Shown here piece by piece: positions 8,800 through 18,160 of a stretch of 64,000 nucleotides of DNA; the first letter of the stretch is position 1, and the number at the start of each line of letters is the position of its first letter. The translations under genes were made by a program, and so were the position numbers. The notes beneath the pieces are model-generated. The model worked only from the letters and a program-made list of their open reading frames with translations. It searched no databases and had not been told where the DNA came from. Source of the DNA: Ruminococcus sp. (GTDB taxonomy: Bacteria; Bacillota; Clostridia; Oscillospirales; Ruminococcaceae); the NCBI GenBank assembly GCA_017460665.1, contig JAFUAO010000041.1:174925-238924 (forward strand), read 5' to 3'.

Positions 8800-9216
8800 A
8801 TGACAAGACGTGAAATAAGAGACAGCGCTTTCAAGCTGCTTTTCGAGCAGCTATTGCGTGACGACGATATACAGGAGCTCTATGACATCGCTGAGGAGAT
8901 CGACGAGATCTGCGTCAACGACGAGGTCAAGAAGCTGGTGGACGGCACCCTCGCCCATAAGGACGAGCTGGACCAGATCATTTCCGGCTACAGCAAGTCG
9001 AGGAGCATCGCCCGTATCTCAAAGCTCAACCTTGCTATACTGAGACTTGCCATGTTCGAGTCCCTCTATGACGACAACACTCCCATGAATGCTGCCATCA
9101 GCGAGGCCATAAAGCTGGCAGGGACCTATACATATCAGGAGGACACCTCCTTCATCAACGGCGTTCTGGGAGCGTTCTCTCGGGACAGAGTGAAGGAAGC
9201 GACGGAAAATGCCTGA
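8800..9216 (+). CDS. nusB: transcription antitermination factor NusB
   Basis: NusB binds boxA RNA with S10 to promote rRNA antitermination. The 138 residues begin with the arginine-rich RREIRDSAFKLLFEQ helix. The C-terminal half has RISKLNLAILRLAMFE and the family motif INGVLGAFS. AGGAGAGG precedes the ATG. It overlaps the next gene by 8 bases. Confidence 0.95.
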   Translation: MTRREIRDSAFKLLFEQLLRDDDIQELYDIAEEIDEICVNDEVKKLVDGTLAHKDELDQIISGYSKSRSIARISKLNLAILRLAMFESLYDDNTPMNAAISEAIKLAGTYTYQEDTSFINGVLGAFSRDRVKEATENA

Positions 9217-10153
9217 TTTCCTCGGCATAGACACCAGCAACTATACCACCTCAGCAGCTATTTTCCGCAGCGATGAGGGCTCTATCGTACAGGCCAGAAG
9301 GCTCCTCCCCGTCAAGGAGGGCGAGCTGGGCATGAGACAGAGCGACGCTGTTTTCCACCATACGAAGCAGCTCCCGGATATGGTGGAGCAGATCTGCGGA
9401 GAGTACCGCTCAGAGGCGCTGGCGGCAGTTACGGCTTCCGCCCGTCCCAGAAATATGGAGGGCAGCTATATGCCCTGCTTTCTCTGCGGTGAGGGCTTCG
9501 CAAGGAGCCTTGGAGCGGTCACAGGTGCGCCGGTGTACACTACCTCCCACCAGATCGGGCATATCCTTGCGGCGCTGTATTCGGCCGGGCGCCTGGATCT
9601 GGTGAAGGAGCGCTTCATCGCCTTCCACGTCAGCGGAGGGACTACGGACTGTCTCCTGTGCGAGCCGGACCGTGATCTCCTCATAAAGGTCACTGAGCTG
9701 GGGAGCTCCCTTGACCTGAAGGCCGGACAGGCCGTTGACCGTGTGGGACTTATGCTGGGGCTCCGCTTCCCCTGCGGAAGGGAGCTGGAGAGGCTTGCGG
9801 AAAAGTCAGGCCGCCATTTCAAGGCAAGGCCCGTTCTGAAGGAGGGGAGCTGCTGCCTTTCCGGAGTGGAGAACAAGTGCCGCAGTATGCTGGATAAGGG
9901 CGAGAGCCCTGAGGACATCGCAGCGTATTGCCTTGACTTCATCGCAGAGACAATAACGGAGATGACCGGCTGGGCGCTGGAAAAATGCGGTGGGCTCCCC
10001 CTGATCTACGCCGGGGGAGTCATGTCGGACCAGCTCATCCGCCAGAGGATCATTTCCCGTTTCCCAAATGCAAAATTCGCAACCCCGGAGCTTTCCTGCG
10101 ACAACGCCGTGGGAACAGCTATTTTCGGCTATCTTATGCAGTCAGGAGAATGA
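9209..10153 (+). CDS. TsaD/Kae1-like (peptidase M22 family) protein
   Basis: This ASKHA-fold protein resembles TsaD, the enzyme that makes t6A on tRNA, but is probably a clostridial paralogue. It begins FLGIDTSNYTTS, keeps the metal-binding pair H114-x3-H118 (HQIGH) and a C-terminal YAGGVMSD...DNAVGTAIFG block. Canonical TsaD is about 335-345 residues with a different context; this 314-residue protein sits between nusB and xseA where Bacillus has folD. The t6A function is not assured, since a true tsaD may exist elsewhere. Confidence 0.78.
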   Translation: MPDFLGIDTSNYTTSAAIFRSDEGSIVQARRLLPVKEGELGMRQSDAVFHHTKQLPDMVEQICGEYRSEALAAVTASARPRNMEGSYMPCFLCGEGFARSLGAVTGAPVYTTSHQIGHILAALYSAGRLDLVKERFIAFHVSGGTTDCLLCEPDRDLLIKVTELGSSLDLKAGQAVDRVGLMLGLRFPCGRELERLAEKSGRHFKARPVLKEGSCCLSGVENKCRSMLDKGESPEDIAAYCLDFIAETITEMTGWALEKCGGLPLIYAGGVMSDQLIRQRIISRFPNAKFATPELSCDNAVGTAIFGYLMQSGE

Positions 10154-10155
10154 CC

Positions 10156-11352
10156 ATGCCGGCAAAAACAGTTACTCAGCTCACCGATGAGATCGCGTCT
10201 GCGATCGAGGGGAGCAGACAGTTCCAGTCAGTGCTGGTGCAGGGGGAGCTCACAGGAGTTTCCCGGTATCAGCGTGACGGACGGCTCTCGCTGTACTTCT
10301 CATTGAAGGACAGCCAGAGCCTGATAGGTGCGGTGATGTTCGACCAGAGCGTCCGGCGGATGAGGTTTTATCCCGAGGACGGCATGAACGTCATCGTCAT
10401 GGGTTCTGTGGCAGTCTATAAGCCAAGGGGCGTGTACCAGATCAAGGTCACTGAGATGGTACAGGCCGGGGCAGGCTCCGAGAGCGCAGCTCTTGAGCAG
10501 CTAAAGACAAGGCTGGAGAAGGAGGGCATCTTCTCGGCCTCCCACAAAAGGCCCATACCCGAAATGCCTCGTAGGATAGGCGTTGTCACCTCTTTGAGGG
10601 GAGCGGCTATCAACGATATAAAAAAGGTGCTGCGCAGACGGTATCCCTTGGGAGAGATCTACGCCGTGGACGCTGTCGTCCAGGGCGAGGAAGCCCCGAA
10701 TTCTATCTGCCGCGGCATACTAAGGGCCGAGGCCGCAGGCTGCGATGTGATCATCGTCGGCCGTGGAGGAGGCTCTGCCGAGGACCTGAGCGCATTCAAT
10801 GCCGAGAAGGTCGCCTACGCCATATACAACTGCCGGGTGCCGGTGATCTCGGCTGTGGGACACGAAAAGGATGTCTCCATCGCCGATCTTGCCGCCGACC
10901 TGAGAGCTGCGACGCCTTCTGTTGCAGCGGAGCGTGCGGCTGTTTCTGTAGACGAGCTCTTCGCACGGATCGAGGTCCTTGAAAAACGAGCAGAGCAGGG
11001 AGCTCTAAGAGCTCTTGACCGCTGCTCGGACCGCTTTGCTGCAATGAACGCAAGGCTGGCTCTACAGTCCCCTGAGCATAGGCTAAAGCTCATGAGACAG
11101 AAGGTGGAGTCACTGAGCGAGCGGAGCAGGACTGCGGCAGCAAGATACCTTGAAAGGCTGGACCACCGCCTTAGCGGAGCTGTTGGAAGGCTTGACAGCC
11201 TCAGCCCGCTGAAGGTCCTTTCACGAGGCTATTCGCTGGTCTACAGCGGAGACGAGCTGGTCAGGAGCTCGGAGACATTGAACGAAGGCGACAGCGTTAC
11301 CCTGAGATTTGATAAGGGCGGCGCTGAGGCCGAGATAAAGAAAAAGTGGTGA
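10156..11352 (+). CDS. xseA: exodeoxyribonuclease VII large subunit
   Basis: XseA is the catalytic subunit of exonuclease VII, which degrades single-stranded DNA. An N-terminal OB-fold (about residues 20-100, YFSLKDSQSLIGAVMF) precedes the nuclease domain with RIGVVTSLRGAAINDI, GRGGGSAEDLSAFN and PVISAVGHEKD. Its 398 residues are normal. AGGAGA at 10144-10149 is too close to ATG 10150, so I prefer ATG 10156. xseB follows after 4 bases. Confidence 0.95.
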   Translation: MPAKTVTQLTDEIASAIEGSRQFQSVLVQGELTGVSRYQRDGRLSLYFSLKDSQSLIGAVMFDQSVRRMRFYPEDGMNVIVMGSVAVYKPRGVYQIKVTEMVQAGAGSESAALEQLKTRLEKEGIFSASHKRPIPEMPRRIGVVTSLRGAAINDIKKVLRRRYPLGEIYAVDAVVQGEEAPNSICRGILRAEAAGCDVIIVGRGGGSAEDLSAFNAEKVAYAIYNCRVPVISAVGHEKDVSIADLAADLRAATPSVAAERAAVSVDELFARIEVLEKRAEQGALRALDRCSDRFAAMNARLALQSPEHRLKLMRQKVESLSERSRTAAARYLERLDHRLSGAVGRLDSLSPLKVLSRGYSLVYSGDELVRSSETLNEGDSVTLRFDKGGAEAEIKKKW

Positions 11353-11356
11353 TAGA

Positions 11357-11557
11357 ATGGAAGAAAAATCTACGTTCGAGCAAGATCTTAAGGAGCTCGG
11401 CAGGATCGTTGCTGAGCTCGAAAAAGGCGATATCCCATTGGAAAATGCAGTGGAGCTCTACGGCTTAGGAGTGAAGCTGGCAGCAAAATGCAGAAAACAA
11501 TTGAGCGATGCTCAGCTAAAAATCACGGAGGATGACGGCACAAAGCCGTTAGAATGA
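11357..11557 (+). CDS. xseB: exodeoxyribonuclease VII small subunit
   Basis: This 66-residue all-helical protein has the family signature FEQDLKELGRIVAELEKGDI then LENAVELYGLGVKL. It binds XseA to form exonuclease VII. It lies in the conserved xseA-xseB-ispA order, with 3 bases before ispA. Confidence 0.95.
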   Translation: MEEKSTFEQDLKELGRIVAELEKGDIPLENAVELYGLGVKLAAKCRKQLSDAQLKITEDDGTKPLE

Positions 11558-11560
11558 GTT

Positions 11561-12454
11561 ATGAACAAGATATATGAAGAACAGCTTAAAAAGTACATCG
11601 ACCTTACTGACAAGAACCTGAAGGAGTTCCTGAGCAAGCCCGGCGAGAGCGAGGCTCAGAGCAAGCTCATCGAGGCTATGAGGTATTCTCTTGAGGCCGG
11701 CGGAAAGAGAGTCCGCCCCGTGCTGGTGTATGCCTTCTGCGAGGCCTTGGGCGGAAATTACAAGGACGCTGTCACAGCGGCCTGCGCTATCGAGATGATA
11801 CATACCTTCTCGCTGATCCACGATGACCTTCCGGCTATGGACGACGACGACTACCGCAGAGGCAAGCCCTCATGTCACAAGGCCTATGGCGAGGCCATGG
11901 CGATCCTTGCCGGCGATGCTCTGTCAGTGCTCCCCTTCGAGATGATCGCCGACGACAGCAAGCTCTCATCAGACCAGAAGATCAGCATCGTTTCTCTCCT
12001 TGCGAACGCAGTCGGAAAGGACGGCATGATCGGCGGACAGGTAATGGATATGTCCTATGAGAAGCGCAGCGACATCACCGACGAGATGCTGCGTGCTATG
12101 TACCGCAACAAGACAGGCCAGCTCATCGCTGTTTCCTGCGTTATGGGCGGCATCTGCGCCGACGCTGAGCGTGATAAGCTCAGGACTGCCGCAGAGTACG
12201 GCTTCCGTCTGGGACTTGCCTTCCAGATCATCGACGACATCCTTGACGTTACCGGAACTGCCGCTGAAATGGGCAAGCTCACCGGCAGCGACGAGAAGGA
12301 CGAGAAGACCACCTTCGTTACTATCTACGGGGTCGAGAAGGCTCAGGAGATAGCCGATCAGATCACCAATGAGGCCCTTGAGTGGCTGGACGATTTCGAG
12401 AACACGGGCTTCCTCAGAGAGCTCACAGAGCTTCTTCTCAGACGTAAAAAATAA
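11561..12454 (+). CDS. ispA: polyprenyl (farnesyl) diphosphate synthase
   Basis: This enzyme condenses IPP and DMAPP to farnesyl diphosphate for quinone/undecaprenyl precursors. The first Asp-rich motif is D88-D89-x4-D94 (DDLPAMD), the second is DDILD at 225-229, and GGKRVRP binds IPP. Its length of 297 residues is typical. The next gene but one step upstream in the pathway, dxs, follows, a usual pairing. Confidence 0.94.
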   Translation: MNKIYEEQLKKYIDLTDKNLKEFLSKPGESEAQSKLIEAMRYSLEAGGKRVRPVLVYAFCEALGGNYKDAVTAACAIEMIHTFSLIHDDLPAMDDDDYRRGKPSCHKAYGEAMAILAGDALSVLPFEMIADDSKLSSDQKISIVSLLANAVGKDGMIGGQVMDMSYEKRSDITDEMLRAMYRNKTGQLIAVSCVMGGICADAERDKLRTAAEYGFRLGLAFQIIDDILDVTGTAAEMGKLTGSDEKDEKTTFVTIYGVEKAQEIADQITNEALEWLDDFENTGFLRELTELLLRRKK

Positions 12455-12486
12455 CAAGGAGTGCGGAGTTTTCCGCTTGATATACA

Positions 12487-14373
12487 ATGAGTGAATTTAT
12501 CAATGACGGGAGCAGAGTGCTGCTTTCTGAGCTGAGCCTGCCGGAGGACCTGAAGGATCTCTCTCTGCGCCAGTGCAGGTATCTTTGCAGCGAGATCCGC
12601 AGCCTCCTTGTTTCGACTGTGTCAAAGAACGGAGGGCACCTTGCTTCCAATCTAGGCGTGGTGGAGCTGACTATGGCTATACACCGCAGCTTTGACTCTC
12701 CTGAGGACAAGATCATCTGGGACGTGGGACATCAGGCCTATGTCCACAAGATCCTCACCGGCCGCCGGGACAGCTTTGCTACCCTCAGGCAGGAGGGCGG
12801 TATTTCCGGATTTCCCAAGCCGGAGGAGAGCGTCCATGACGTGTGTATCTCGGGCCACAGCAGCAACTCAGTGTCTGTTGCCTGCGGTATCGCCGAGGCC
12901 ATGAAGCTCCAGGGCAGCGACCGGTACGCCGTGGCTGTTATCGGCGACGGCGCTATGACCGGCGGTATGGCTTATGAGGCGATGAACAATATCTCCCGGA
13001 CGCCGGGCTGCAACTTGATCGTTATCCTCAACGATAACAATATGTCCATTTCAAAAAGCGTCGGCTCGCTGCAAAAGTACCTGACCGACCTGAGAAATTC
13101 CGAGAACTACCTTGACACGAAAAGGCGTGTCGAGAAGACCATCACAAATATCCCGGTGGTGGGAAATAAAATGGCCAAGGGCATCAAGCGCACCAAGGAT
13201 TCGCTGAAATCCGCCCTTCTGGACCACACTATGTTCGAGGACATGGGCTTTATATACCTAGGGCCTGTCAACGGCCACAACCTTGCCGAGCTGGAGGAGG
13301 TCATGCATATGGCCAAGTCCTACCACAAGCCGGTATTCATACACGTCAAGACCGTTAAGGGCAAGGGCTATATGCCGGCGGAGAAGAACCCCGGCGAGTA
13401 CCACGGGATCTCAAGGTTCGACATCATGACCGGAGATCCGGAGGTCTCCACGGACGAGTGCTATTCCACGGAATTCGGCCATGAGCTGGTGAAAATGGCG
13501 GAGCAGGACGACAGGATCTGCGCTATAACGGCTGCCATGAAGTACGGCACAGGCCTGCAATTCTTCGGTGAGCGCTTCCCTGAGCGCTTCTTCGATGTGG
13601 GCATTGCCGAGCAGCACGCCGTCACCTTTGCGGCAGGGCTGGCATCAATGGGCATGATACCGGTGTTTGCGGTGTATTCCACCTTCTTGCAGCGTGCCTA
13701 CGACCAACTGGTCCATGACGTCGCTATCGGAAGGCTCCATGTGGTGCTGGGCATAGACCGGGCAGGCATAGTGGGCGAGGACGGCGAGACACATCAGGGA
13801 CTTCTGGACGTGCCGATGCTGACCTCGATTCCGGGAACGGTGATCTATTCGCCCTCCTGCTATGACGAGATGAAACTGTGCATGAAGAAGGCCGTCTACG
13901 CCAACAAGGGCCTGATCGCGATCCGCTATCCTAGAGGCACCGAGGCCGTGGACTTCCACAGGGAGCTCCTGAGCACCGACCATATCCTCACACGGCAGGG
14001 CAGCGATACCCTGATCGTGACCTACGGAAGGCTGTACAACGAGGCCTACAATGCGGTGGAGGCTCTCGGCGGCGAGGGCATCACCTGCGACCTGCTGAAG
14101 CTGACCAAGATCTACCCGATCGCCCGTGACATCGTGGGCGAGCTCTCAGGCTACAAGAGGATCTTCTTCTTCGAGGAGTCCATGGGCGAGGGCAGTATCT
14201 CCGAAAAGATCGGCGATATGCTGGCGGAGTCCGCATATAAGGGCGAATACACGAGAGTCACGGCTGATCACTTCGTGAAGCAGGCCTCTGTGCGCTCTGC
14301 ACTGGAGCAGCTCGGGCTCACTGACGTGAAGATGGCGGAGCTTGTCCGCAGCAGGATAAATGGCGAGGCTTGA
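12487..14373 (+). CDS. dxs: 1-deoxy-D-xylulose-5-phosphate synthase
   Basis: Dxs makes DXP from pyruvate and glyceraldehyde 3-phosphate with thiamine diphosphate, the first step of the MEP isoprenoid pathway. The GDGAMTGGMAYEAMN cofactor motif, DVGHQAYVHKILTGR, and the transketolase C-terminal half (DVGIAEQHAVTFAAGLA) are intact. Its 628 residues are full length. The gene end overlaps tlyA by 14 bases. Confidence 0.96.
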   Translation: MSEFINDGSRVLLSELSLPEDLKDLSLRQCRYLCSEIRSLLVSTVSKNGGHLASNLGVVELTMAIHRSFDSPEDKIIWDVGHQAYVHKILTGRRDSFATLRQEGGISGFPKPEESVHDVCISGHSSNSVSVACGIAEAMKLQGSDRYAVAVIGDGAMTGGMAYEAMNNISRTPGCNLIVILNDNNMSISKSVGSLQKYLTDLRNSENYLDTKRRVEKTITNIPVVGNKMAKGIKRTKDSLKSALLDHTMFEDMGFIYLGPVNGHNLAELEEVMHMAKSYHKPVFIHVKTVKGKGYMPAEKNPGEYHGISRFDIMTGDPEVSTDECYSTEFGHELVKMAEQDDRICAITAAMKYGTGLQFFGERFPERFFDVGIAEQHAVTFAAGLASMGMIPVFAVYSTFLQRAYDQLVHDVAIGRLHVVLGIDRAGIVGEDGETHQGLLDVPMLTSIPGTVIYSPSCYDEMKLCMKKAVYANKGLIAIRYPRGTEAVDFHRELLSTDHILTRQGSDTLIVTYGRLYNEAYNAVEALGGEGITCDLLKLTKIYPIARDIVGELSGYKRIFFFEESMGEGSISEKIGDMLAESAYKGEYTRVTADHFVKQASVRSALEQLGLTDVKMAELVRSRINGEA

Positions 14374-15145
14374 CGCTGAGCTGGTGGCGAGAGGTATCGC
14401 CCGCAGCCGTGAGCGTGCCAAGGAAATGATATCCGCCGGCGCCGTTACTGTCAACGGCCGGGCGGCTGTGAAGGCTTCTGCTCAGGTAAGTGAGGAGGAT
14501 GAGATCCTTTCCGCTGAGCAGGAGCTTTACGTCGGCAGGGGAGCTCTGAAGCTGGAGGGCGCTGCAAAGGCCTTCGGTCTGGACTTCACAGGGAGGACCT
14601 GCCTTGACATCGGGGCCTCCACCGGGGGCTTTACGGAATACCTCCTGATCCACGGGGCGGCAAGGGTGTTTGCCGTCGATGTGGGCCACGGCCAGCTTGC
14701 GGAGTCCCTTCGCAGGGATGACCGTGTGGTGAATATGGAGGGCACTGACATACGGCAGGTGACTGTGGAGGACCTTGGCGGCCAGGCGGACTTCGTCTGC
14801 GGCGACGTGTCCTTCATCTCACTGGCTCTCATAGTCCCAAAGCTGACAGAGCTCCTGAGAGAGGGCTGCTCGGCGGCTCTGCTGATCAAGCCCCAATTCG
14901 AGGCCGGAAAGCGTGACATAGGCAAGGGCGGCATAGTCAAGGACCGGAAGGTCCATATCCGTGTTTTGGAGGAGCTGGACGGCTCGTTCAGGGCGTTAGG
15001 GCTCTCTCCCGTGAGCTATGCCTACTCTCCCGTGAAGGGCGGCAGCGGCAACATCGAGTATCTGGTCCACCTGATCAAAGGCGGCCCTCAGGCTCCCGTG
15101 ACCGATATGGTGCGCCTTGTGGAGGAGGCCTTTTCCCGGCTCTGA
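14360..15145 (+). CDS. tlyA: TlyA family rRNA 2'-O-methyltransferase / hemolysin-like
   Basis: An N-terminal S4 RNA-binding domain (about residues 1-60, MARLDAELVARGIARSRERA) is joined to an FtsJ-like SAM methyltransferase domain with CLDIGASTGGFTEYLL as SAM motif I. TlyA/YqxC proteins methylate rRNA cytidines in actinobacteria; the target in Firmicutes is less certain. The dxs-tlyA-nadK order is conserved. Confidence 0.9.
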   Translation: MARLDAELVARGIARSRERAKEMISAGAVTVNGRAAVKASAQVSEEDEILSAEQELYVGRGALKLEGAAKAFGLDFTGRTCLDIGASTGGFTEYLLIHGAARVFAVDVGHGQLAESLRRDDRVVNMEGTDIRQVTVEDLGGQADFVCGDVSFISLALIVPKLTELLREGCSAALLIKPQFEAGKRDIGKGGIVKDRKVHIRVLEELDGSFRALGLSPVSYAYSPVKGGSGNIEYLVHLIKGGPQAPVTDMVRLVEEAFSRL

Positions 15146-15173
15146 GGGAGATACTGCATTTTACGGAGGTCAT

Positions 15174-16028
15174 ATGAAAGCAGCACTTTACCCGAATTTT
15201 CAGAAGAAAAACGCACTGAGCTGTGCTAGAGCGGCCTGCGATGTGCTCAATGACGCCGGTATCGGCGTCAGCGTCAGCATGGAGTTCTGCGGAGATTTCG
15301 CCGATAAGAGCTTCGTCCGGTTCGAGAGCATCGAGGAGTCGGTGGAGACCGCCGACGTGGTGCTGGCTATCGGTGGCGACGGAACGATCCTGCGCTGCGC
15401 CAAGAAGCTCATCGGCACGGACACCAAGCTGCTGGGGATAAATACCGGCACCTTGGGCTTTATGGCAGGCCTTGAGGCCGACCAGCTCGACAAGCTGCGG
15501 CTCCTGACCACAGGTGAGTACGAGGTCTCTGAGCGCATGACGATCGACGTGGTGATCCACAACGACAGCGGCGACACGGTCCTTACCGCCCTCAACGAGG
15601 TGGCGGCCCGCTCTGGCAGCTTCAGGATCTGCGATTTTGAGGTGTTCTCGGAGGGCTATCTTGTGGGGAGATACCGGGCGGACGGCGTGCTCTTCAGCAC
15701 TCCCACTGGCTCTACGGCCTACGCTCTCTCCGCAGGAGGACCGGTGATCGAGCCGGATCTTGAGTGCATCGAGATGACCCTGATCTGCCCACATTCCCTT
15801 TTTTCAAGGGCAACTCTTTTCTCCTCCGGCAGGACCCTGCGCCTGACCGACCGCACCAGCGGCGGCGAGAGCATGGTGATCAGCGTTGACGGAGAGATCA
15901 GCAAGAGGCTCCAGGAGAACGAGTCCATCGAGCTGAGAAGAGGCAGACACAACATCAAGTTCGTTGACCTGATCGGGAATTCCTTCCACGAATCCCTGTG
16001 CCGGAAGCTGTGCCGGCCTATCAAGTGA
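15174..16028 (+). CDS. nadK: NAD kinase
   Basis: NadK phosphorylates NAD to NADP. The GGDGT motif is at 67-71 and the NADP-binding block LVGRYRADGVLFSTPTGSTAY is conserved. The start at ATG 15174 follows ACGGAGGT at 15163; in-frame upstream codons have no ribosome site and overlap tlyA. The protein is 284 residues. Confidence 0.95.
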   Translation: MKAALYPNFQKKNALSCARAACDVLNDAGIGVSVSMEFCGDFADKSFVRFESIEESVETADVVLAIGGDGTILRCAKKLIGTDTKLLGINTGTLGFMAGLEADQLDKLRLLTTGEYEVSERMTIDVVIHNDSGDTVLTALNEVAARSGSFRICDFEVFSEGYLVGRYRADGVLFSTPTGSTAYALSAGGPVIEPDLECIEMTLICPHSLFSRATLFSSGRTLRLTDRTSGGESMVISVDGEISKRLQENESIELRRGRHNIKFVDLIGNSFHESLCRKLCRPIK

Positions 16029-16043
16029 GGATCGGAGCAAGTT

Positions 16044-16487
16044 ATGAAGAACCGCAGACATGAAGAGATCCTTGATATAATCGCCCAGCGCCCCGTGGCC
16101 ACTCAGGAGCTGCTGATCCAGCTCCTTGCTGAGCGTGGGATAAAGACCACTCAGGCCACTCTTTCCCGAGACATCCAGCAGCTCTCTCTGGTCAAGCAGC
16201 GAGACTCAGCCGGAGTGTACAGGTACACCCTCCCGGCCGCCGCAGTCACAGAGAAGAGCCTTTTTGCGGAGTCCGTGGAGTCGGTGGACTACGCCATGAA
16301 CACGATCGTCCTCAAGTGCAGGGCAGGCATGGCTCAGGGCACCTGCGCCGCTATAGATCAGGTCCAGCATGAGGGCGTTGTGGGAACTATAGCCGGCGAC
16401 GACACTATTTTCATTCTTGTAAGGAGCGAGTCTGACGCCAAGAAGCTCTCAAAAAAATTCAGGAACGAGCTCCTGAGCGGAAGGTAG
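16044..16487 (+). CDS. argR: arginine repressor ArgR
   Basis: ArgR/AhrC is the arginine-responsive repressor. An N-terminal winged helix (about residues 1-70; TQATLSRDIQQLSLVK is the recognition region) is joined to the C-terminal hexamerization and arginine-binding domain (TICAAIDQ-like segment GTCAAIDQ and GDDTIFI). Its 147 residues are typical. No arginine genes are in the window; the position between nadK and recN is the usual Firmicutes arrangement. Confidence 0.94.
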   Translation: MKNRRHEEILDIIAQRPVATQELLIQLLAERGIKTTQATLSRDIQQLSLVKQRDSAGVYRYTLPAAAVTEKSLFAESVESVDYAMNTIVLKCRAGMAQGTCAAIDQVQHEGVVGTIAGDDTIFILVRSESDAKKLSKKFRNELLSGR

Positions 16488-16498
16488 GAAGCTGATAG

Positions 16499-18160
16499 AT
16501 GCTAAAGGAGATATACATCAAGAACCTTGCTGTGATCAAGGAGGCGGTGATCCCGCTGACCGACCGGCTCAACGTTTTCACCGGAGAGACCGGCGCCGGA
16601 AAATCGATCCTCATTAACGGGATCAATGCTGTTCTGGGCCAGCGCAGCAGCAAGGACATCGTCCGCACGGGCTGCGACAAGGCTGTGATCACGGCGCTTT
16701 TCACGGATATACCCCGTGCTGCCGAGGAAAAGCTGGAGGAGCTGGGGCTGCCCTGCGACGGCGGAGAGCTGACCCTGACCCGTGAGATAAGCGCAGACGG
16801 CGGAAGCGTCGGCCGGATAAACGGGCGAACTGCCACGGCCTCGATACTGCGTGAGGTGGGGAGCCTCCTCATCAATATCCACGGCCAGCACGACAACCAG
16901 ATCCCCCTGGACAGCGACAGGCATTTGCAGATCCTGGACGATCTTGGAGGAGACGACAGCCTCCTTGAGAGCTACCGGGAGTCCTTCCGTGAGCTCCAGA
17001 AGACAGCAAGGCGCCTCGGTGAGCTGAAAAAGCTGGAGAAGGAGCGTGTGGAGCGCACACGCAGGCTGAACGAGATCGTTGACGACATCGGCGAGCTGGA
17101 GCTGACCGAGGGCGAGGACGACCGCCTTGAAAAGGAGTACGAGCTTGCAAAAAACTCCGAAAAGACCGTTATCGCCCTGAAAAATGCTGTTCAGGCCCTC
17201 TCCGGGGAGGATGCCGCCGGGGATATGCTGGTGTCTGCGGAGACCGAGATAGCGCAGTTCACTGACAGCTCCGAGGAGCTGTCGGCCCTCTACGAAAGGC
17301 TCAGTGCCGCTGAGATCGAGATCGCCGACATTTCTGCCGAGCTGGAAAGGGCTGCCGACAAGATCGAGCTGGACGGCGCAAGGCTGGACTTCCTCAGAGA
17401 GAGACTGAGCGCCGTGAACAAGCTGAAGCGGAAGTACGCCGAGGACTGCGACGGCCTCATAAAACTATACGACGACGCCTGCCGGGAGCTGAGCCTGCTG
17501 GAGAGCTCCGGGGACGAGATCGCTGAGCTCACAGGCCAGCGTGAGGCCCTTCTTCACAAGGTCACTGAGCAGGCAAAGGCTCTCTACGACTACCGTGAGC
17601 AGCTTGCGGAGCGCTTCACAAGGCGAGTTACCGAGGAGCTGGAATTCCTCAATATGGCGGGAGTGATCATCGCTGTCCGCCACGAAAAGGGCAAGCTCAC
17701 CGTCAACGGCATGGACACGGTGGAGTTCCTGATCTCGGCCAACAAGGGCGAGGAGCCACGTCCGATCTCACGGATCGCTTCGGGAGGCGAGCTGTCCCGT
17801 ATCATGCTGGCGCTGAAGAGCGTCATCGCCGACAAGGATAGTATCCCCACCATGATCTTCGACGAGATCGACACGGGCGTCAGCGGCAAGGCTGCCCAGA
17901 AGATCGGCATAAAGCTCCGTGAGATCGGGAAGGTGAGACAGGTGCTCTGCGTCACACACCTCTCCCAGATCGCTGTTATGGCCAACGAGCACCTGATGAT
18001 CGAGAAGCAGGTGGTGGGGGAGCGCACCGAGACCCACGTCACCGTCTTGGACGAGGAGGGCCGCACCGCCGAGATCGCCCGGATCATGGGCGGCGAGGAT
18101 CCCAGCCAGCTCATGCTGGAGACTGCGGCGGCTGAGCTGAGAAAGGCGGCAGAGCTATGA
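16499..18160 (+). CDS. recN: DNA repair protein RecN
   Basis: RecN is an SMC-like ATPase in double-strand break repair. Walker A is GETGAGKS at 29-36, long coiled-coil arms fill about 150-370, and the ABC signature ASGGELSRIMLALK and Walker B FDEIDTGVSG are intact. The 553 residues are full length. Unlike Bacillus, spoIVB and spo0A do not follow here. Confidence 0.95.
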   Translation: MLKEIYIKNLAVIKEAVIPLTDRLNVFTGETGAGKSILINGINAVLGQRSSKDIVRTGCDKAVITALFTDIPRAAEEKLEELGLPCDGGELTLTREISADGGSVGRINGRTATASILREVGSLLINIHGQHDNQIPLDSDRHLQILDDLGGDDSLLESYRESFRELQKTARRLGELKKLEKERVERTRRLNEIVDDIGELELTEGEDDRLEKEYELAKNSEKTVIALKNAVQALSGEDAAGDMLVSAETEIAQFTDSSEELSALYERLSAAEIEIADISAELERAADKIELDGARLDFLRERLSAVNKLKRKYAEDCDGLIKLYDDACRELSLLESSGDEIAELTGQREALLHKVTEQAKALYDYREQLAERFTRRVTEELEFLNMAGVIIAVRHEKGKLTVNGMDTVEFLISANKGEEPRPISRIASGGELSRIMLALKSVIADKDSIPTMIFDEIDTGVSGKAAQKIGIKLREIGKVRQVLCVTHLSQIAVMANEHLMIEKQVVGERTETHVTVLDEEGRTAEIARIMGGEDPSQLMLETAAAELRKAAEL

